Assembly (NCBI RefSeq): GCF_016808095.1 | Contig: NC_068978.1 | Coordinates: 19,708,806 to 19,772,805 of the forward strand | Source of the DNA: Vigna angularis | Lineage: Eukaryota; Streptophyta; Magnoliopsida; Fabales; Fabaceae | Direction of reading: 5' to 3' | DNA: 64,000 nucleotides | In this document: piece by piece, positions 34,197 to 47,198 of the stretch | Numbering within the stretch: the stretch's first letter is position 1 | How the letters are laid out: each line of letters begins with the position of its first letter | Position numbers and translations under genes: made by a program | Notes under the pieces: generated by a model | Told to the model about the DNA's origin: nothing | What the model saw: only the letters and a program-made list of their open reading frames with translations | Database searches by the model: none

Positions 34197-36335
34197 CCTC
34201 ATTTTTCTCAATAAAGCAGAAAAAATAATAATTTTCTTTTGTCATTTGAAGTATTCCATAACACTTTATGAATGTGTTATTCAACAATACCTGGTAACAA
34301 AAAAATCACATGAAATTCTTAAATAGTAAGACATGATAAAACTTTCTTGCATTTCTATAAAAATTTCATGCTTCCTTAGAAAAACTATTTTTGGAACGGA
34401 TTAACTCTTCGTAATATCAATACTTTCAAAAATATACTCTCTATAACACTTTACAATCACATTTATCATCATGAAAAAAGTTATTTGAAACCAATTTTAA
34501 ATTCATCCGCTGTAAGATAAATTTTATTTTCAATTATTTTTGCTAATATAATATCTATGTTATTTCTCTATTAACATTAGCATCTACAATGTTTTTTTTC
34601 TAATATCAAAAGCAATTTTTTTATGAGAACTGAGATATTTTAAGTTGATGTCAAAAATATTATTTTTTGACCAACATAAACCAAAACAAAGGTCGCCATT
34701 ATTTTTCTACTAACATTAATTAGTCTTTTTTTATTGATATGAAATTATTTTTCACTTAGAAGTCAAAATTACTTCTCAATTCACATTTGATAGAATTTTC
34801 TCCAATGATGTCAATGAGCCTATTCTTTTATCGATGTCAACTTTTTCACTTAAAATCTACAATGATTAATCTTGTCAATATCTAAAAGGATTGTTTATCC
34901 GTCACATCACGCGTATTATTTGGCGGTAATTGGAATAATCAATCCAAACAAAATAAATTATAATTCTTCAAACTATTTTATCTAAACATAGCGTTTCAAA
35001 AATTAAAATAATTCAAGTTGAATATATTTAAATATTTTAAAAGTGATAAATTCTCAAATACTAATGACTTAAAATGTCACATTATGAACCCATTATATTT
35101 AAATTATGAAATCAACTTATAGCTCCTTGTATGCCAGTTATAGCAGTACTAATCACAAATCGATATCATTTCCACTGTCAAATTTGGGTGAAATATTCTT
35201 CTGACGTTTTTGTCAGTAATTCGACTTTTAGTGGCAGACAGTCAAGAAAACCATGTTTTTCCCTTCGGAATTATCTGATGTCGCAAGTTACGTACTGAAT
35301 ATTTTTCATTTATAACTCTTATAAATATCATCAACATTATTGCATAAATATCTTATACACATTGATACGTTGGTAAAATTATACTAAATCACATTGGAGT
35401 ACAAGTTGATCTAAATAAGCTCCTTTTGTCCCACCCAAACAAGTCAAAATGAAAACTTTAAGGAGTCCATACAGGTACACAGAACAACTTCTGAAAGCTT
35501 TATTTTGGTTTAAATTTATGATGTATATGGTTGAGTGGATAAAAAAACAAAAGAATTAGAAGCAAATAAAAATCTGAACTATGGAAAAAATGAACTATTT
35601 GAGTTTCAGTTAGTATTTATTTCACTTCAGAAATTCCCTTACAGCAATTATAAGGCCAATATACCATACAGTTCTAGCTTCTTCCACCTCAGAAATGCTT
35701 TTTAACTTCACCATAATTTATACTGACAAGAATATTCTTAGAGATGCTGCTAAACATGCCATAACCCTGATGTTTTTATAAGGCAACAAAAGCATGCCTA
35801 GAATGTGCTCCAGTTAAATCTGAAAATAGATTTAGTCCAAAAGCACTCAATGTGTATATCCCTTTTAGTGGTGTGTAAAGGTTTTATTTATAGAGATAGA
35901 AGAGGTTATTTTCCACTCTATCACCTAGGAGCAGTAGGGTAATGATACTATTGTTAGGGTTTCTTGCTCTAAATGGACTCCAACCCCAATATTTAAATCC
36001 AAATTTTATCAACTTTTCATATTCACTATCCTGGACCTACCAGAATATAATAAGTATAAATATAATATTCACACTGAAAAAATCATTTCATCATGAGAAG
36101 GAGATGAAAGAGAAAATGAATAAATCACATTCAAAAGAAATCAAAACATATAACTACCTTAGTTTTATGTTCCTTAAGGTGCACATCAGCATTGATGAGG
36201 CCTCTAAATTTTCGGCATTTACTTGTCAAAAGAAGTCTACCCTGGTGTGTAAACAACAAGTAGAAACAACTTTTACCAGTCAAAATGCAGATATTGGCTG
36301 CTATATTCAATGAAGAAAATTGAATATTGTAACAT
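34197..36335. other. Intergenic, AT-rich
   Basis: No gene recognised. Scattered gatgtc/aatgtc motifs at 34640-34880 may be remains of a CACTA-type repeat, but no termini were found. The last few hundred bases should contain the TBL 3' UTR. Confidence 0.35.
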
Positions 36336-39300
36336 CTATAAAAAATGGAATAGCAATTCATTCCACACATCAGGTACCCCAGGCAAGCACCAATGTATGC
36401 AATCAGAGTAAGATGAGGGATTTGACAACTGTTCAGGCCTAAGGGGCTCCCAAAATTTGCGAAAAATGGAAGGATGACCATCTTTCCTATACTCTGATAG
36501 TTGAGTGATGTTGATGACAGAAACTTTTGAACTCAAATTGCTTAGGATCTTCTCCACAGTGTTCATTGTGGGCAAATCTGAACCGCTTCCCCAATAGCCC
36601 TCATTGTAAATAGGGTCCTTCTCCCCATAGCAGTTTCCTTCACTTTCTGGTTTCCACTCTCGGCTCCTGAATGATAATAGTTTCAATTCAGTGAGAAAAC
36701 ATGGAGGAGGAGATATTTGGATTTCATCAATTAATGTTGTGATGGTATAGATAGAGAGGTGTAGCGATATAAATGAGAAGATATCAAATATTTTGAATGA
36801 GATGCATTTCGGAACTAAATACGAGGATAACAAAACAATATCATACACCATTAATAACGAATAAAAATACTTTCAATTCACTTCTAATTTTCATAAACTA
36901 ATGACGACTTCAGCAAAAGCCAATTCCTTTTTGTTTTTCAGTGTCTATGGAAGATCCCATATAGGAACCTAATAACTGTTGGACCGATTCACCTCATTTT
37001 CTTCACTGTTATATTATTATTATTCTAAAACTCTTACTGACTTGTGTAACATAGAGTCTCTCATAGGTGTTCATACTTGGACATTACTCTCAGAGGTTCT
37101 CCTCACGGAGTCCACAAGGTCGATAAGGAGACTTCGCTTCTTCTATGGTTTGTACAACAATGCTCTACCTTTTGGTAAAACCTGTTGGCACCCATTATTG
37201 GGCTTGGGTAAAATCTTTCCCAACCCACTCACATTTATGGTAATTACTAGAAGCCAGAAGAATACCATCTCCTCTTCAAACTGTTAGATGGATCTTTCTT
37301 CAATCATAAACAACCTCAACACATATGGAGAAACTGTTTCAAAAGAACAACGACACAATGCACAACAGAATTGCAGCCATGAAACAACAGAGAGAACATA
37401 TGATTTTAACTCGCCAAGGCTTGGAGCTTGTTCGACAACATCAGACAGCCTCCAACAATAACATAACAACCTCTAGTGGGTATGTGATCAACAAATTGAC
37501 GAATTCCAAGTTCTATGTGACCCATATACTTTATTATCACTGTCAATATGATGTTCTTTCGTAAAGCACTCATACAAAGGTAAAATATATGTCATAAAGG
37601 AAGTTTTGTCTACACTTTATTCTCGGCAGAACACACTTCAACCTTAATGAGCCCAACAACATCACTATTACATGCACTAAACAATTTGAGGAACTCCTCT
37701 ATAAAATCCCTCAAGGTATACTTAGAGGCGTAGGAATCAACTTCACCGAAATGAAAATAGAGGGAAACCTATCTTTGCTTTTACCTCTCAACCTACTCAA
37801 CCCTACCAATTCTACAGTCTCTTGAGAAGTAGTGTGTCACTTAAGTAAAAATTGGAAACAACATGCATTATCTCCACCAAGAAGGGGCGGTCACCAGATA
37901 ACACCAATGAAAGATGAAAGAGGGCTATCTCTTCCACCATGTCCCTCCCTATGGAGAAAGAGTTCAGCCACTCTTTGAACAAGACTCCTCCAATGTTGCT
38001 AACCTCCTTGATGACTAGGGGGCTACCACCATAAGAAGAGTTGGGAAAAGATGAAGAAAATGACTTGTTGAAATAAGAACATACCTAGATTGACAAAAGG
38101 AAAGAAGAACAAGTTGGAGGATACGAACAAATAAGGAGAAGAAGGCAAGTGTGCTCTTGAAGGATATTGAATAAAAGAAAAAGTGTCAAAACGGAAGTAA
38201 AAGTGTCTTTCAAAAGAACATTAACTGATCTTGTGCAAAACAACACACCCTTACCAAAATGTCACGTCTTAATGACATGTCTTGAAAACACATGATTGCC
38301 ACCAAAAAGATTGGTCATAAAAATGAGCATTGAAGGTATATTTTACAATGGTTGCTCATCATTGCAAAGATTTTTTATATACTTGGCGAAATAAAGTGGT
38401 CGTGTTCAAACACATAAAAATAGAATTAATACAAATCATAACCATAAAATTCGATCATAAAAGGTCAACCATCAATAACCCAATCGTTAAAAGTCTACCT
38501 CGTCAAACTTGTTCACCCTATAAAGGTGAACAAATCGTTCAAATCTTACATAACTTACTCACTCGACTTCTAAGCTTGGGGTTTGTGTACCTACCTACCT
38601 CCAAGATACTCATATTTGTAGTATTTCCTATTTTGATAAACTTAAACTTCAATCTAGTAGTCCAAAATTCAACCTAGTCAGTTGAGTGTTGAACTTGGAA
38701 CCGAAATCTTGTAGTTAATTTCAATTTAGTGATGCAAAGAACACAACAACAGGACTTGGAACCGAAATCTTGTAGTTAATTTCAATTTAGTGATGCAAAG
38801 AACACAACAACAGATTATCCTTTATTGTTGTTAAGCTTCACTCACATAGACCAAAAATCCTATAAATATATACCACTACCAAAGGGATTACTACCTACCT
38901 ACTTATCTCCACTCTTATATTACTATTATTCTAAAGCTCTTAAAAATATAAGTGTCGAAGAGACTTTTATAAGTGGACCTTCACTGAGTATTCTAACAAT
39001 TACAATCAAAGTTCATTTTTAGGGATTTTGTCAGCTCAACAAGGAGCCATCAATCCTCCCACATCTCACCATTGACACCCCACCTTCTAGTGAGAGCAAA
39101 CCTGTATCATATATACCAACAAGGGGCACTTAGTGCACAATAGGTGATCTAGGTAATGGCCAATTGACATCTAAAATTCCATAGTCAGATTCGACTTCAA
39201 AGGGAGCTAATACAATTTAAGTTTAAGGCAAGGAGGATACCCCGTTGGCTAGTACATGTCAAAGGCAACATCCGTCAACAAGAGCTTCATTTGTGACCTA

Positions 39301-42300
39301 CCAAGGGAAATTATGAACAATGGGAATCAAACCAAGCCTTCAAGGCTAAACACGTTGGTTCTTACAAACTAAACTAACCAAGAGCTAACATCTTTTTTTA
39401 TTCAAAGGAATTGAACAAAAACATGATGACAATCTCTCAAATTAAATTTTAAACTCCTCAAATCTTTCACAATTTCAAGAGGACAATGAGTTAATTCTTG
39501 TTAGATATATTAGATTATTACATATCTTATATATCTTATCTTTATCTTTTATCTTTATTTAGTTTGTTATTATTCCTTATTTGTATAAAATAATTCTAGA
39601 AGGCTTAATTGATCTCTCTCATAATCTTCTATTTATAAAAATAAATTGATACAAGAATACATGATAATTAGGGTAACTTAAACACAATATAATCATGATA
39701 AATAGGGTAACCTAGACACAATATAATCATGATAAATAGGGTAACCCTAGACACAATATAATCATGATAAATAGGGTAACTCTAGGCATAATATAATCAT
39801 GATAAATAGGGTAAATATTCTAACACTCCCCTCAAGCTGGAGCATACAAATTGTATGTGCCAAGCTTGGAATAAATAAACTCAATCCAACCAAATCAACT
39901 TGTCTAAAATGTCAAGACAATAGACGTGGTAACTTTGGCTCTGAACAAGATGCACATATGCTTCCGACCATCGAGAGAGAATGTTTATAAACCAAATTGG
40001 ACTCACAATCCAGCATAGCCAAAGAGACTCCTAATAAGCTTATGAAGAATAATATTGGACAACCACGAAACTTCATTTAGCACCATGAACCTTCAAGTAG
40101 GATGACTTTGACAAGGTTGATTTCCATCAAAAGTGAATGATGAGTGGTAGACAACGACAAACTACAGAGACTGGATTGCCATCAAGTAAGGATGGGGCTT
40201 GCATGGCTAATTAAGACAAACTACAGGGATTAAATTGCCATCAGTGACTGATGGGGCCTGTAGTGGTTGAAAGCGACCAAACTGCAGGGACTAAACTACT
40301 ATCAAGTAAGGATGGGGCCTGTAGTGGCTAAAAGCGACAAACTACAGAGACTAAATTGTCATCCGTGACTAATGGGGCCTGTAGTGGTTGAAAGCAACAA
40401 ACTACAAGGACTGCCATCACTGACTGATGAGGTGATGGGGGCCTGCAATGGCTGAAAGGACAAAACTACAGGGACTGCCATCACTAACTGATGGGGCATG
40501 CAGTGGCTGGAAACATATTGCAGTGGCTAGAAATATATTGCAGTTGCTGGAAACATACTCCCCCTCACAGAAAACGACGAAAATGACGACGTGCCAAGAC
40601 AAATCGTGAAGGTGGAAGATCATTATGGTCTCCTTTATTCATCAAAGGATCCAAAAATAGATCTCACAAGGGACTGGTGAAATTGTTTGACTAAGATTCT
40701 TAATCTTGCCAGAAATAGACTCCCCCTCATGGCATGAGAACCTTCAACCTATGACTTTGGTTTTGAAATTCCTTGTGTTAACAAGCTAATAACACTGACT
40801 CTCCTTGGAGACTTGTAAATAAATGACACAAGCCATCAGAAACATCACAACTGCTACAATACGCAAATGCTGAAACAGAGGTATAATGCTGAAATAGAGA
40901 GTTTTTTTTTTAATTTGGTCGAGCGAGACGAACTACAATGACACGGTGTGATTCCGACACCGGAAAGGTGGCATGACAAGCGTCGAATGCTTATTGAAGA
41001 GAAGTCGTGCGTGACAAGATGAGAATGAGGCAACGACTAGGGATGAGTCGTGCTCCTCGAGGCGCACAAAACCCCTAACTTCGCCAGAGAAAATGTGACC
41101 ATGGCAGAGGCGAACGTCGGACAAATGTGGCGTGCATGGCGGCGCCTAAATGAGAACTAGCCCTCTCGCTCAAGGAGGCGATCCAGATCACTAGTGGTCG
41201 GACTAAACTGTGGCAGCAGATGGCAACGGACGACAATAGACGACAATAGACGGTGGTCGGCAGCGGACAACAGCGGACGATGACAAACGGCGTCGGGAAC
41301 AGAAGTTGATGGTGACAAACTTCTGTGGACAGCTCCTCACTGTGGCAAAACAGTGTTAGATGGCCAACGGCAAATGGCACCAGACAACGACAAACGACGT
41401 CGAACAGCTGCAAACGGCGCCGGGACAGCGGCAAACGGCGCCTGGACAGCAGCAAACGGCGCCTGGACAGTGGCAAATGGTGCTTGACAGTTGCGGACAA
41501 CAACTAAGGTTTGGAGACTAAACAGAAATCAGAACGAGACTACTCATTGAAGTATTTCATAAAAGATGACATTTTTAAGACCGCTGGTGGCCAGTGCCGC
41601 CACCGGCAGCAACAAACACAGAGTAGGAAGAGACTCAGATAACCTGCTCTGATACAAACTTGAGAATTAAACTGTAAAATAATTCTAGAGGGCTTAATTG
41701 ATCTCTCTCATAATCTTCTATTTATAAAAATAAATTGATACAACAGTACATGATAATTAGGGTAACTTAGACACAATATAATCATGATAAATAGGGTAAC
41801 CTAGACACAATATAATCATGATAAATAGGGTAACCTAGACACAATATAATAATGATAAATAGGATAACCCTAGACACAATATAATCATGATAAATAGGGT
41901 AACTCTAGACATAATATAATCATGATAAATAGGGTAAATATTCTAACACTTACAAACTAAACTAACCAAGAGCTAACATCTTTTTTTATTCAAAGGAATT
42001 GAACAAAAACATGATGACAATCTCTCAAATTAAATTTTAAACTCCTCAAATCTTTCACAATTTCAAGAGGACAATGAGTTAATTCTTGTTAGATATATTA
42101 GATTATTAGATATCTTATATATCTTATCTTTATCTTTTATCTTTATTTAGTTTGTTATTAGTCCTTATTTGTATTTTGGACTTAATCCATATTTATTCTA
42201 TTATAAATAAAGTACCCTATGTGTATATTCAACACAAGAAAGATTAATCTCATACATAATTTTTACTATATTGAACATGGTATCAGAGCCTATGTTTCTT

Positions 42301-45300
42301 TTAGAAAAAAAAATTTGTCGCCTCTGCCACTACACCCGTCGTGCCGGCAACGGCGCCATCTATCGCCACCATCACCAAAGTTCCAATTTCGACCAGAGAC
42401 TACACAGTTTTGATCATCTCAGCCAGGCAACCACCGTGCCGTCAACGACGCCTTCATCGGAGCTCTTACGCACTCTCGACACCTTTCTAAGTTGTGAATT
42501 TGCTCCCTTTTTCGCTGTGCATGGTGACGCGTCCTGTCTCCTCTCCGACAATGATTCAAAGCGCTAAGGTTGCCCGTTTTCCTGTTTCTAGTTCCTTGAT
42601 TGGAGAATCTTAGATTTTAGGGTTTATGTTCATCCATGGCTTCTTCCGCTGCTATCTCTTTTGACCTTTGTTCTATCACTGGTGTGTCTGACTCGTACAT
42701 ATATGCTTTTTCTCCAATGGCAAAGATGGCTTCTGTTAGTTTATTAATAACCATGGTGGCTCTTCAACAATGATCTCTTTATCAACTAGAGTTCCTTAAC
42801 GACGATTTGCATGAAGACATTTAAATGGAGCAACCTCTTGAATTTGTTGCTCAGGGGAGTCTTTTGAATTGGTTAATCGTCTTCACAAATCATTAATAAT
42901 TTGGTATCACTCGAGTGCAAAAGTAGATATTTTCATTAAGTCTTTATTTATTATATTTGTAACAAGCTTGGTATACACACATTTGTATGTATCAGTTTGA
43001 GGAGAAATGTTAGATATATTAGATTATTAGATATCTTATATATGTTATTTTTATCTTTTATTTTTAGTTAGTTTGTTATTATTCCTTATTTGTATTTTAG
43101 GCTTAACCCATATTTCTTCTATTATAAATAAAGTACCTTATGTATCAAAAGGAAGATTAATCTCATACATAGTTTTTACTATATTGAACCATTCTATATC
43201 AAACTTTTTATTGGATAAACTTGCATAAACTCTCAAATCAAGAAGCATGTTCATAAATGTGAAATCAGTTATAATGTTTGTTCCCATTGACCCCACAGTA
43301 ATTGCTATACCATGACTTAGATGATCTGGAAAATAACTCATTTTAAAATCTTTTCACTTTAATGACCATTGTGCACATTGGATAAAATGAGCCCACAAAC
43401 AATGGAAGAACAAATGCAACAACACTGGTTGTCAAACACACTTTTGGAGACAAACAAACAAAGAACACACAAAGCAAGATACCAAGAATTGTTAGATAAA
43501 CTTAAATGTGGTTAGTTACCTTTAATAGTTCTATCATAATTAGTAGTCTTAGGAATTGCAAAGGTTAGGAGTGCTTCTAGTAATGATTGTGGCATGCAAT
43601 AGAGTTCATTACATATAGTTTAGGTAGTAGTTGTATTTAATGGATGTAGTTGAAGGGCCAAGACAAAAATAGTTCTTGTACCACTCAATGTAAAAACACA
43701 AGTAATATTACAGAGTGTTTATCCAGAAAGACTTGTTTGTCAACAAGAATAAGTCATCTCATTTACTATGCCGTGCAATTTTTTTCTCTACTAGAGAGGT
43801 AGATGCTCTAAAAGGAGCTTTTTACAAGACTGTTAAGAATTAGCTAGAAACACTAATGAACTTCTAACTAAATGAGTGTAAATAGTTATGCAGAAAACCA
43901 GATTGCTAGCACATAAGCAGATAAGAAAAGTCCCTGCTAGACGCTTTAATCCAATAGATGCTTCTGATAAGCAACACGCTCTATAAGAATATCTAAGTTG
44001 TTATACTTTAGATGCCCTTATCCTAGAAAGTAGTTTAGTACACAAGATCCTACTGTGACTTACATTTTTATGAATTTATATATAATTTGATCACTAGAGT
44101 AGTTTGATCTAATATTGTATTAATATATAATCAACACTTCATTAGTGGAATTTTCTATTTAGCTTTATAATGATGTTGAAATATTGAATTATTGTTGTGT
44201 TAATAGCATTTTGTTTTGCCTATATGTCATTAGTAAGTCTTCTAATAATTTTACTTTTTCTATTTCATAAGAGTTGACAGGTCACAGAGCTTAAGAATCA
44301 ACTACACAAGCCAGCTTGGTGGAAGATCCACAAACTCACGTTTGACAACCTAGAATAGGTACCGAGAAGTTTACAACAACTTCCAAACACTCTTTAACCA
44401 ATTGAATTTGACTCTCTAAAACCTATAATATCTTGATACAACAGAATCGTATTAGATGTTTTCAAAGAAAGTCAAAATTCAAACTAGAAACTATAAGTAC
44501 TCTTACGGTGCTTATCTAACAGAACTGCTCTGTCATGGAAGTGAGAGGACTAGAAGCCAAGGAATTAAAAACTCTAGAACAGGTAAGTTGTAAACCATAG
44601 AATTTGCATTGGGTTATCCAATGAAACATGGTTAAGAGGAATGATAACAATCAATATAATTCTGCTATAAGTTCTAAGAATACACAACAAAGTTAATCTA
44701 GACCAGCCAGCAAAAACTGGTTTCCGCTCTAGCTATTGTATCATAATATAACCTGTGGAAAAAGGTCTATCTCCAAGAATGCATACTAGCAATATTTCCC
44801 TCCATATATGATCATACAAAATATAGATTGGTTGCTCACCAGAGATGAGTTGGTGACATGGTCACAAAAAAGACACGCTTCTTCAGGGGATCAACTTTTG
44901 AAGATACCCATTCTGCCCAAGCTCCCATGGCCAACTCCATGGCTCCTCGCCCATCCAATTCTTCACAAGCTCCATTTTCTTCAGTAGTCCATCTGCCATA
45001 GAAGAAAATACAAGATACATTAGAACAGAGAAGAAAAATTTTCCTTAAAAAACAACTTGTACATTGATGAATTGATACGGACAATAGCTTAACTGGGCCT
45101 TGTCTCCACCATAAGTATGTGTTAAAAACAAGAATATCAGCATTTTCCCACAGTGATGCGTGTCTAAGAACTGTATCAGGACGAATTATGCGTTCATCTA
45201 GTCTGTGATTTACTGGATCATCAGAATTAGATTCAACAAGCAGGGGAGCCCAGAGAAACTCCACAGTTGCATTATAATCCTGAAAATTAGTACAAAAATA

Positions 45301-47198
45301 GCAGTGTGCTGGAAATGAGACTCAAAACAATGGCACTTGTGAACTAGACCCCATCAACAAGTCTTGGAGCAAGCAATGTGTATAAAGAAATTCGGTTAAA
45401 TGATGGAAAAAGGCACATATTGGTATGAATGACTACATTTATAACATCATAAAATTGTTTTCAGTAAAGGTTTCTTACCTCTGCTCTGAAAATGGTGAGA
45501 TGGGCATTTGGTGACATTGATCTCTTATCAGCGGGAATTACTGATTGTAACAAACATACCATTGATATCCATTGCCCTCTATTTAGTGAATCTCCAACAA
45601 ACATTAGCCTTTTATCTCTCAACTTCTCCCACATTTCTTTCACATTCCACCTGTTTTATATAAGAAGTCAGTGGATCTTATCAGAAGAAACCTACCCTAT
45701 CACATAAATAATTAAAGATTTAATATGTTTCTAGTTCCTATAAATAGAAAAATTGTACGATTGCAGTTTCCCTGATCCCATATTAATGTCTACAATAACA
45801 TTGACATACATATCAGGGACTAAAGAAGAACATTCCCAATTTGTAGGGCTTAAATAACTTTAACCCAATAGTTAAATAAACACGTACACAACCCACAGCT
45901 AATGCTACATTTAGGCACCAGAAAAAAATAAAAAATTTCCACTATCCACAGGAACGATGTTAGGATATAAGGAGAAGGAGAAATTAATTAAGATAGACCA
46001 TTAATATGTTAGGTTAGGTTAGTTAGACTGGTGTTAGATATAAGTACGGGAAGATGGATAAGAGAGGGGAAGGATGTTCATTCTTTAGATTGAGCATTAA
46101 TGAGAAATCTTTTATGAAGCTCTTGGAGAGAGAGGGTGGTCTCCTATTTCTTGTTCTTTTCAACTCTTGGTTCCTACCTAACAAACAACTCAACAAAATG
46201 TTATTCTACTTGGACCTTTACAAAGCTAAATCTTGGTCACACATCAACTTCACAAAATACTGACAACCTTCAAGCAATTGAATTGGATTATTCCAACTCA
46301 TGTCACCACTAAGGGCCTGTTTGGAGAAACATCTTCACAAGCCTTGGAGGAAAAAAGAAGAAAAATAAAATTAGTTTTTCCACAAGTTAAGATGAAATTA
46401 TACATAAGCTAATTTGTAAAAATTATTTCGTTTTAACTTTTCCAAAATCAGATTTTTTTTTTTTATTATGCACAAGCTGTGGAGAAACTGATTTTAATTT
46501 TTCGTATCATTTTTCCAAAGTTTCCTCCAATCAAGCTCTAAGTCCAAAGCAACAACTTGACCATGGTGATTCAGCCAAAAACCACAAACACAAAGCTCAG
46601 ATAGAGAACCACCTCTTCAAATTGCAGTTATGTGGTTGCCATCTCCAATACTGGTAACCCAAATCAGACCTTCCATGCTTGTGACAGGCCAATTGGTCAG
46701 ACATGTAAGGGCAATCTGATTCATTGTACAGTGGATGCGAAACATTATCAAACACCCATTTGCCTGAAAAAACATCACAACTTTCCGGCCTCACTCTCCG
46801 GCGACCAGACTGCCAAGAATCACCACGCCAAGCAATTTTCTTGCCACTATACTCAACAGTAGAGTTGCATCTACTGAATCTATCCAAAACCTCTAAAATC
46901 CAACAACCCCATTTCAACAAGTCAGAGAAAGCACAAAGCTTAGCCTCCAATGAAGCACAAAGCAAGCAGTGAAGAGAAATGCCATACCTGGAGCTTGCTT
47001 GAGGTGACCAGAGAGGTTGGGTTTGACAAAGGTGGCTGAAGAAACCTCTTGGTGGTTAAGAACACGATCTGGGATTTCATGGATTCGTTGTATGGTGTGC
47101 TCACTGTGGAGGGTTGAGAAGGCTATGAAGAACAGCAAGACAAGCACAAGTAAAGGGAAAATGGGGGGTTTCTTTCTGTGCCACTTCCACCTCTGCAT
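36336..47198 (-). CDS. TBL35-like: TBL/PMR5-type (DUF231) polysaccharide O-acetyltransferase, six exons
   Basis: Exons on the minus strand: 47198-46988, 46892-46613, 45650-45479, 45279-45083, 44992-44840, 36666-36336. All junctions are GT-AG and in phase, giving 447 residues, a normal family length. The N-terminal anchor [17 protein letters not shown] (11-27) suggests a type II Golgi protein. The TBL domain follows: [32 protein letters not shown], then the GDSL-type block [12 protein letters not shown] with the catalytic Ser. The DUF231 part ends with [18 protein letters not shown], whose D and H complete the Asp-His of the triad. TBL enzymes transfer acetyl from a donor to xylan or other wall polymers. 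The sequence reminds me most of TBL35, recalled rather than searched. The intron 4 donor is weak (GTCCGT). Intron 5 is 8173 bp and full of retroelements, yet the split Trp codon (tg|g) still joins exactly. No stop seen. Confidence 0.9.
37000..39360 (+). mobile_element. Decayed Ty3-gypsy-like remnant
   Basis: Sequence resembling an LTR end and leader (37000-37290) is followed by broken plus-strand frames, such as 37325-37564, that look gag-like but contain many stops. The phrase ttatattactattattctaa at 38916 echoes ttatattattattattctaa at 37008, perhaps two LTR pieces. Assignment is weak. Confidence 0.3.
38693..38813. repeat. Perfect 61-bp tandem duplication
   Basis: acttggaaccgaaatcttgt at 38693 starts again at 38754. 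The two copies are identical by eye and end in acaacaacag. It must be recent. Confidence 0.9.
39361..39586. repeat. Left copy of a 226-bp duplicated target
   Basis: Matches 41949-42174 with only a few differences (for example ttacatatc versus ttagatatc). Both start cttacaaactaaactaacca and end ccttatttgtat. The last 87 or so bases are the start of a Copia LTR that is complete only on the right side. Confidence 0.9.
39587..41948 (-). mobile_element. Non-autonomous Copia element (minus), inside the older Copia LTR
   Basis: The LTRs are 39587-39825 (3', lacking its outer 15 bases) and 41661-41948 (5'). Minus-strand LTR start is tgttagaatatttaccc. The minus-strand PBS tttgtatcagagcagg (41658-41643) and polypurine tract gaggggag (39833-39826) sit where expected. 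Next to the PPT, the minus strand has a Copia pol tail reading [12 protein letters not shown] and a stop. The rest of the interior lacks gag and pol. It holds repeats at 40140-40520 and GC-rich 21-bp repeats at about 41370-41500. Each LTR contains four to six copies of acacaatataatcatgataa plus atagggtaac. It is flanked by a 226-bp direct duplication instead of the usual 5 bp. Confidence 0.8.
40140..40520. repeat. About 60-bp tandem repeat, six diverged copies
   Basis: The core gacaaactacagggactaaa, followed by attgccatcagtgactgatg and gggcctgtagtggttgaaag, recurs about every 58-62 bases inside the Copia derivative. Confidence 0.75.
41949..42174. repeat. Right copy of the 226-bp duplicated target
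   Basis: See 39361-39586. This copy continues uninterrupted into the rest of the 5' LTR of the older Copia element, so it is the original locus. Confidence 0.9.
42087..43190 (+). mobile_element. Internally deleted mini Copia element with complete ends
   Basis: 5' LTR 42087-42277 (tgttagatatattag...attgaaca), PBS tggtatcagagc at 42278 (initiator tRNA-Met type), polypurine tract gaggagaaa before 43008, 3' LTR 43008-43190. Target duplication attct at 42082-42086 and 43191-43195. The 0.73-kb interior keeps the leader and small shreds of pol, such as a frame reading PLEFVAQGS near 42835 that recalls the RT motif region. Not able to code for its own movement. Confidence 0.85.

Larger units (their letters stand above)
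36667..44839 (-). other. 8.2-kb last intron of the TBL gene, filled with nested retroelements
   Basis: Donor GTGAGC at 44839-44834 and acceptor ATCATTCAG at 36675-36667. The other introns of this gene are 95, 962, 199 and 90 bp. Inside lie a gypsy-like remnant, two Copia derivatives, a 226-bp duplication and a 61-bp tandem duplication. The stretches 43196-44800 and 36670-37000 hold nothing recognisable. Confidence 0.85.

Noticed and set aside
34640..34900. Possible CACTA remnant next to the tRNA gene
   Set aside because: Only scattered gatgtc motifs. No terminal repeats or target duplication.
36131..36851. Reading 36336-36851 as a separate gene
   Set aside because: The portion above 36666 is intron. 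The acceptor at 36667 and the phase match the donor at 44839, so it is the last TBL exon.
44836..45264. Reading 44836-45264 as one continuous exon
   Set aside because: The frame runs through an intron (45082-44993). Removing it restores the TBL family sequence (KLL|WTTEENG).
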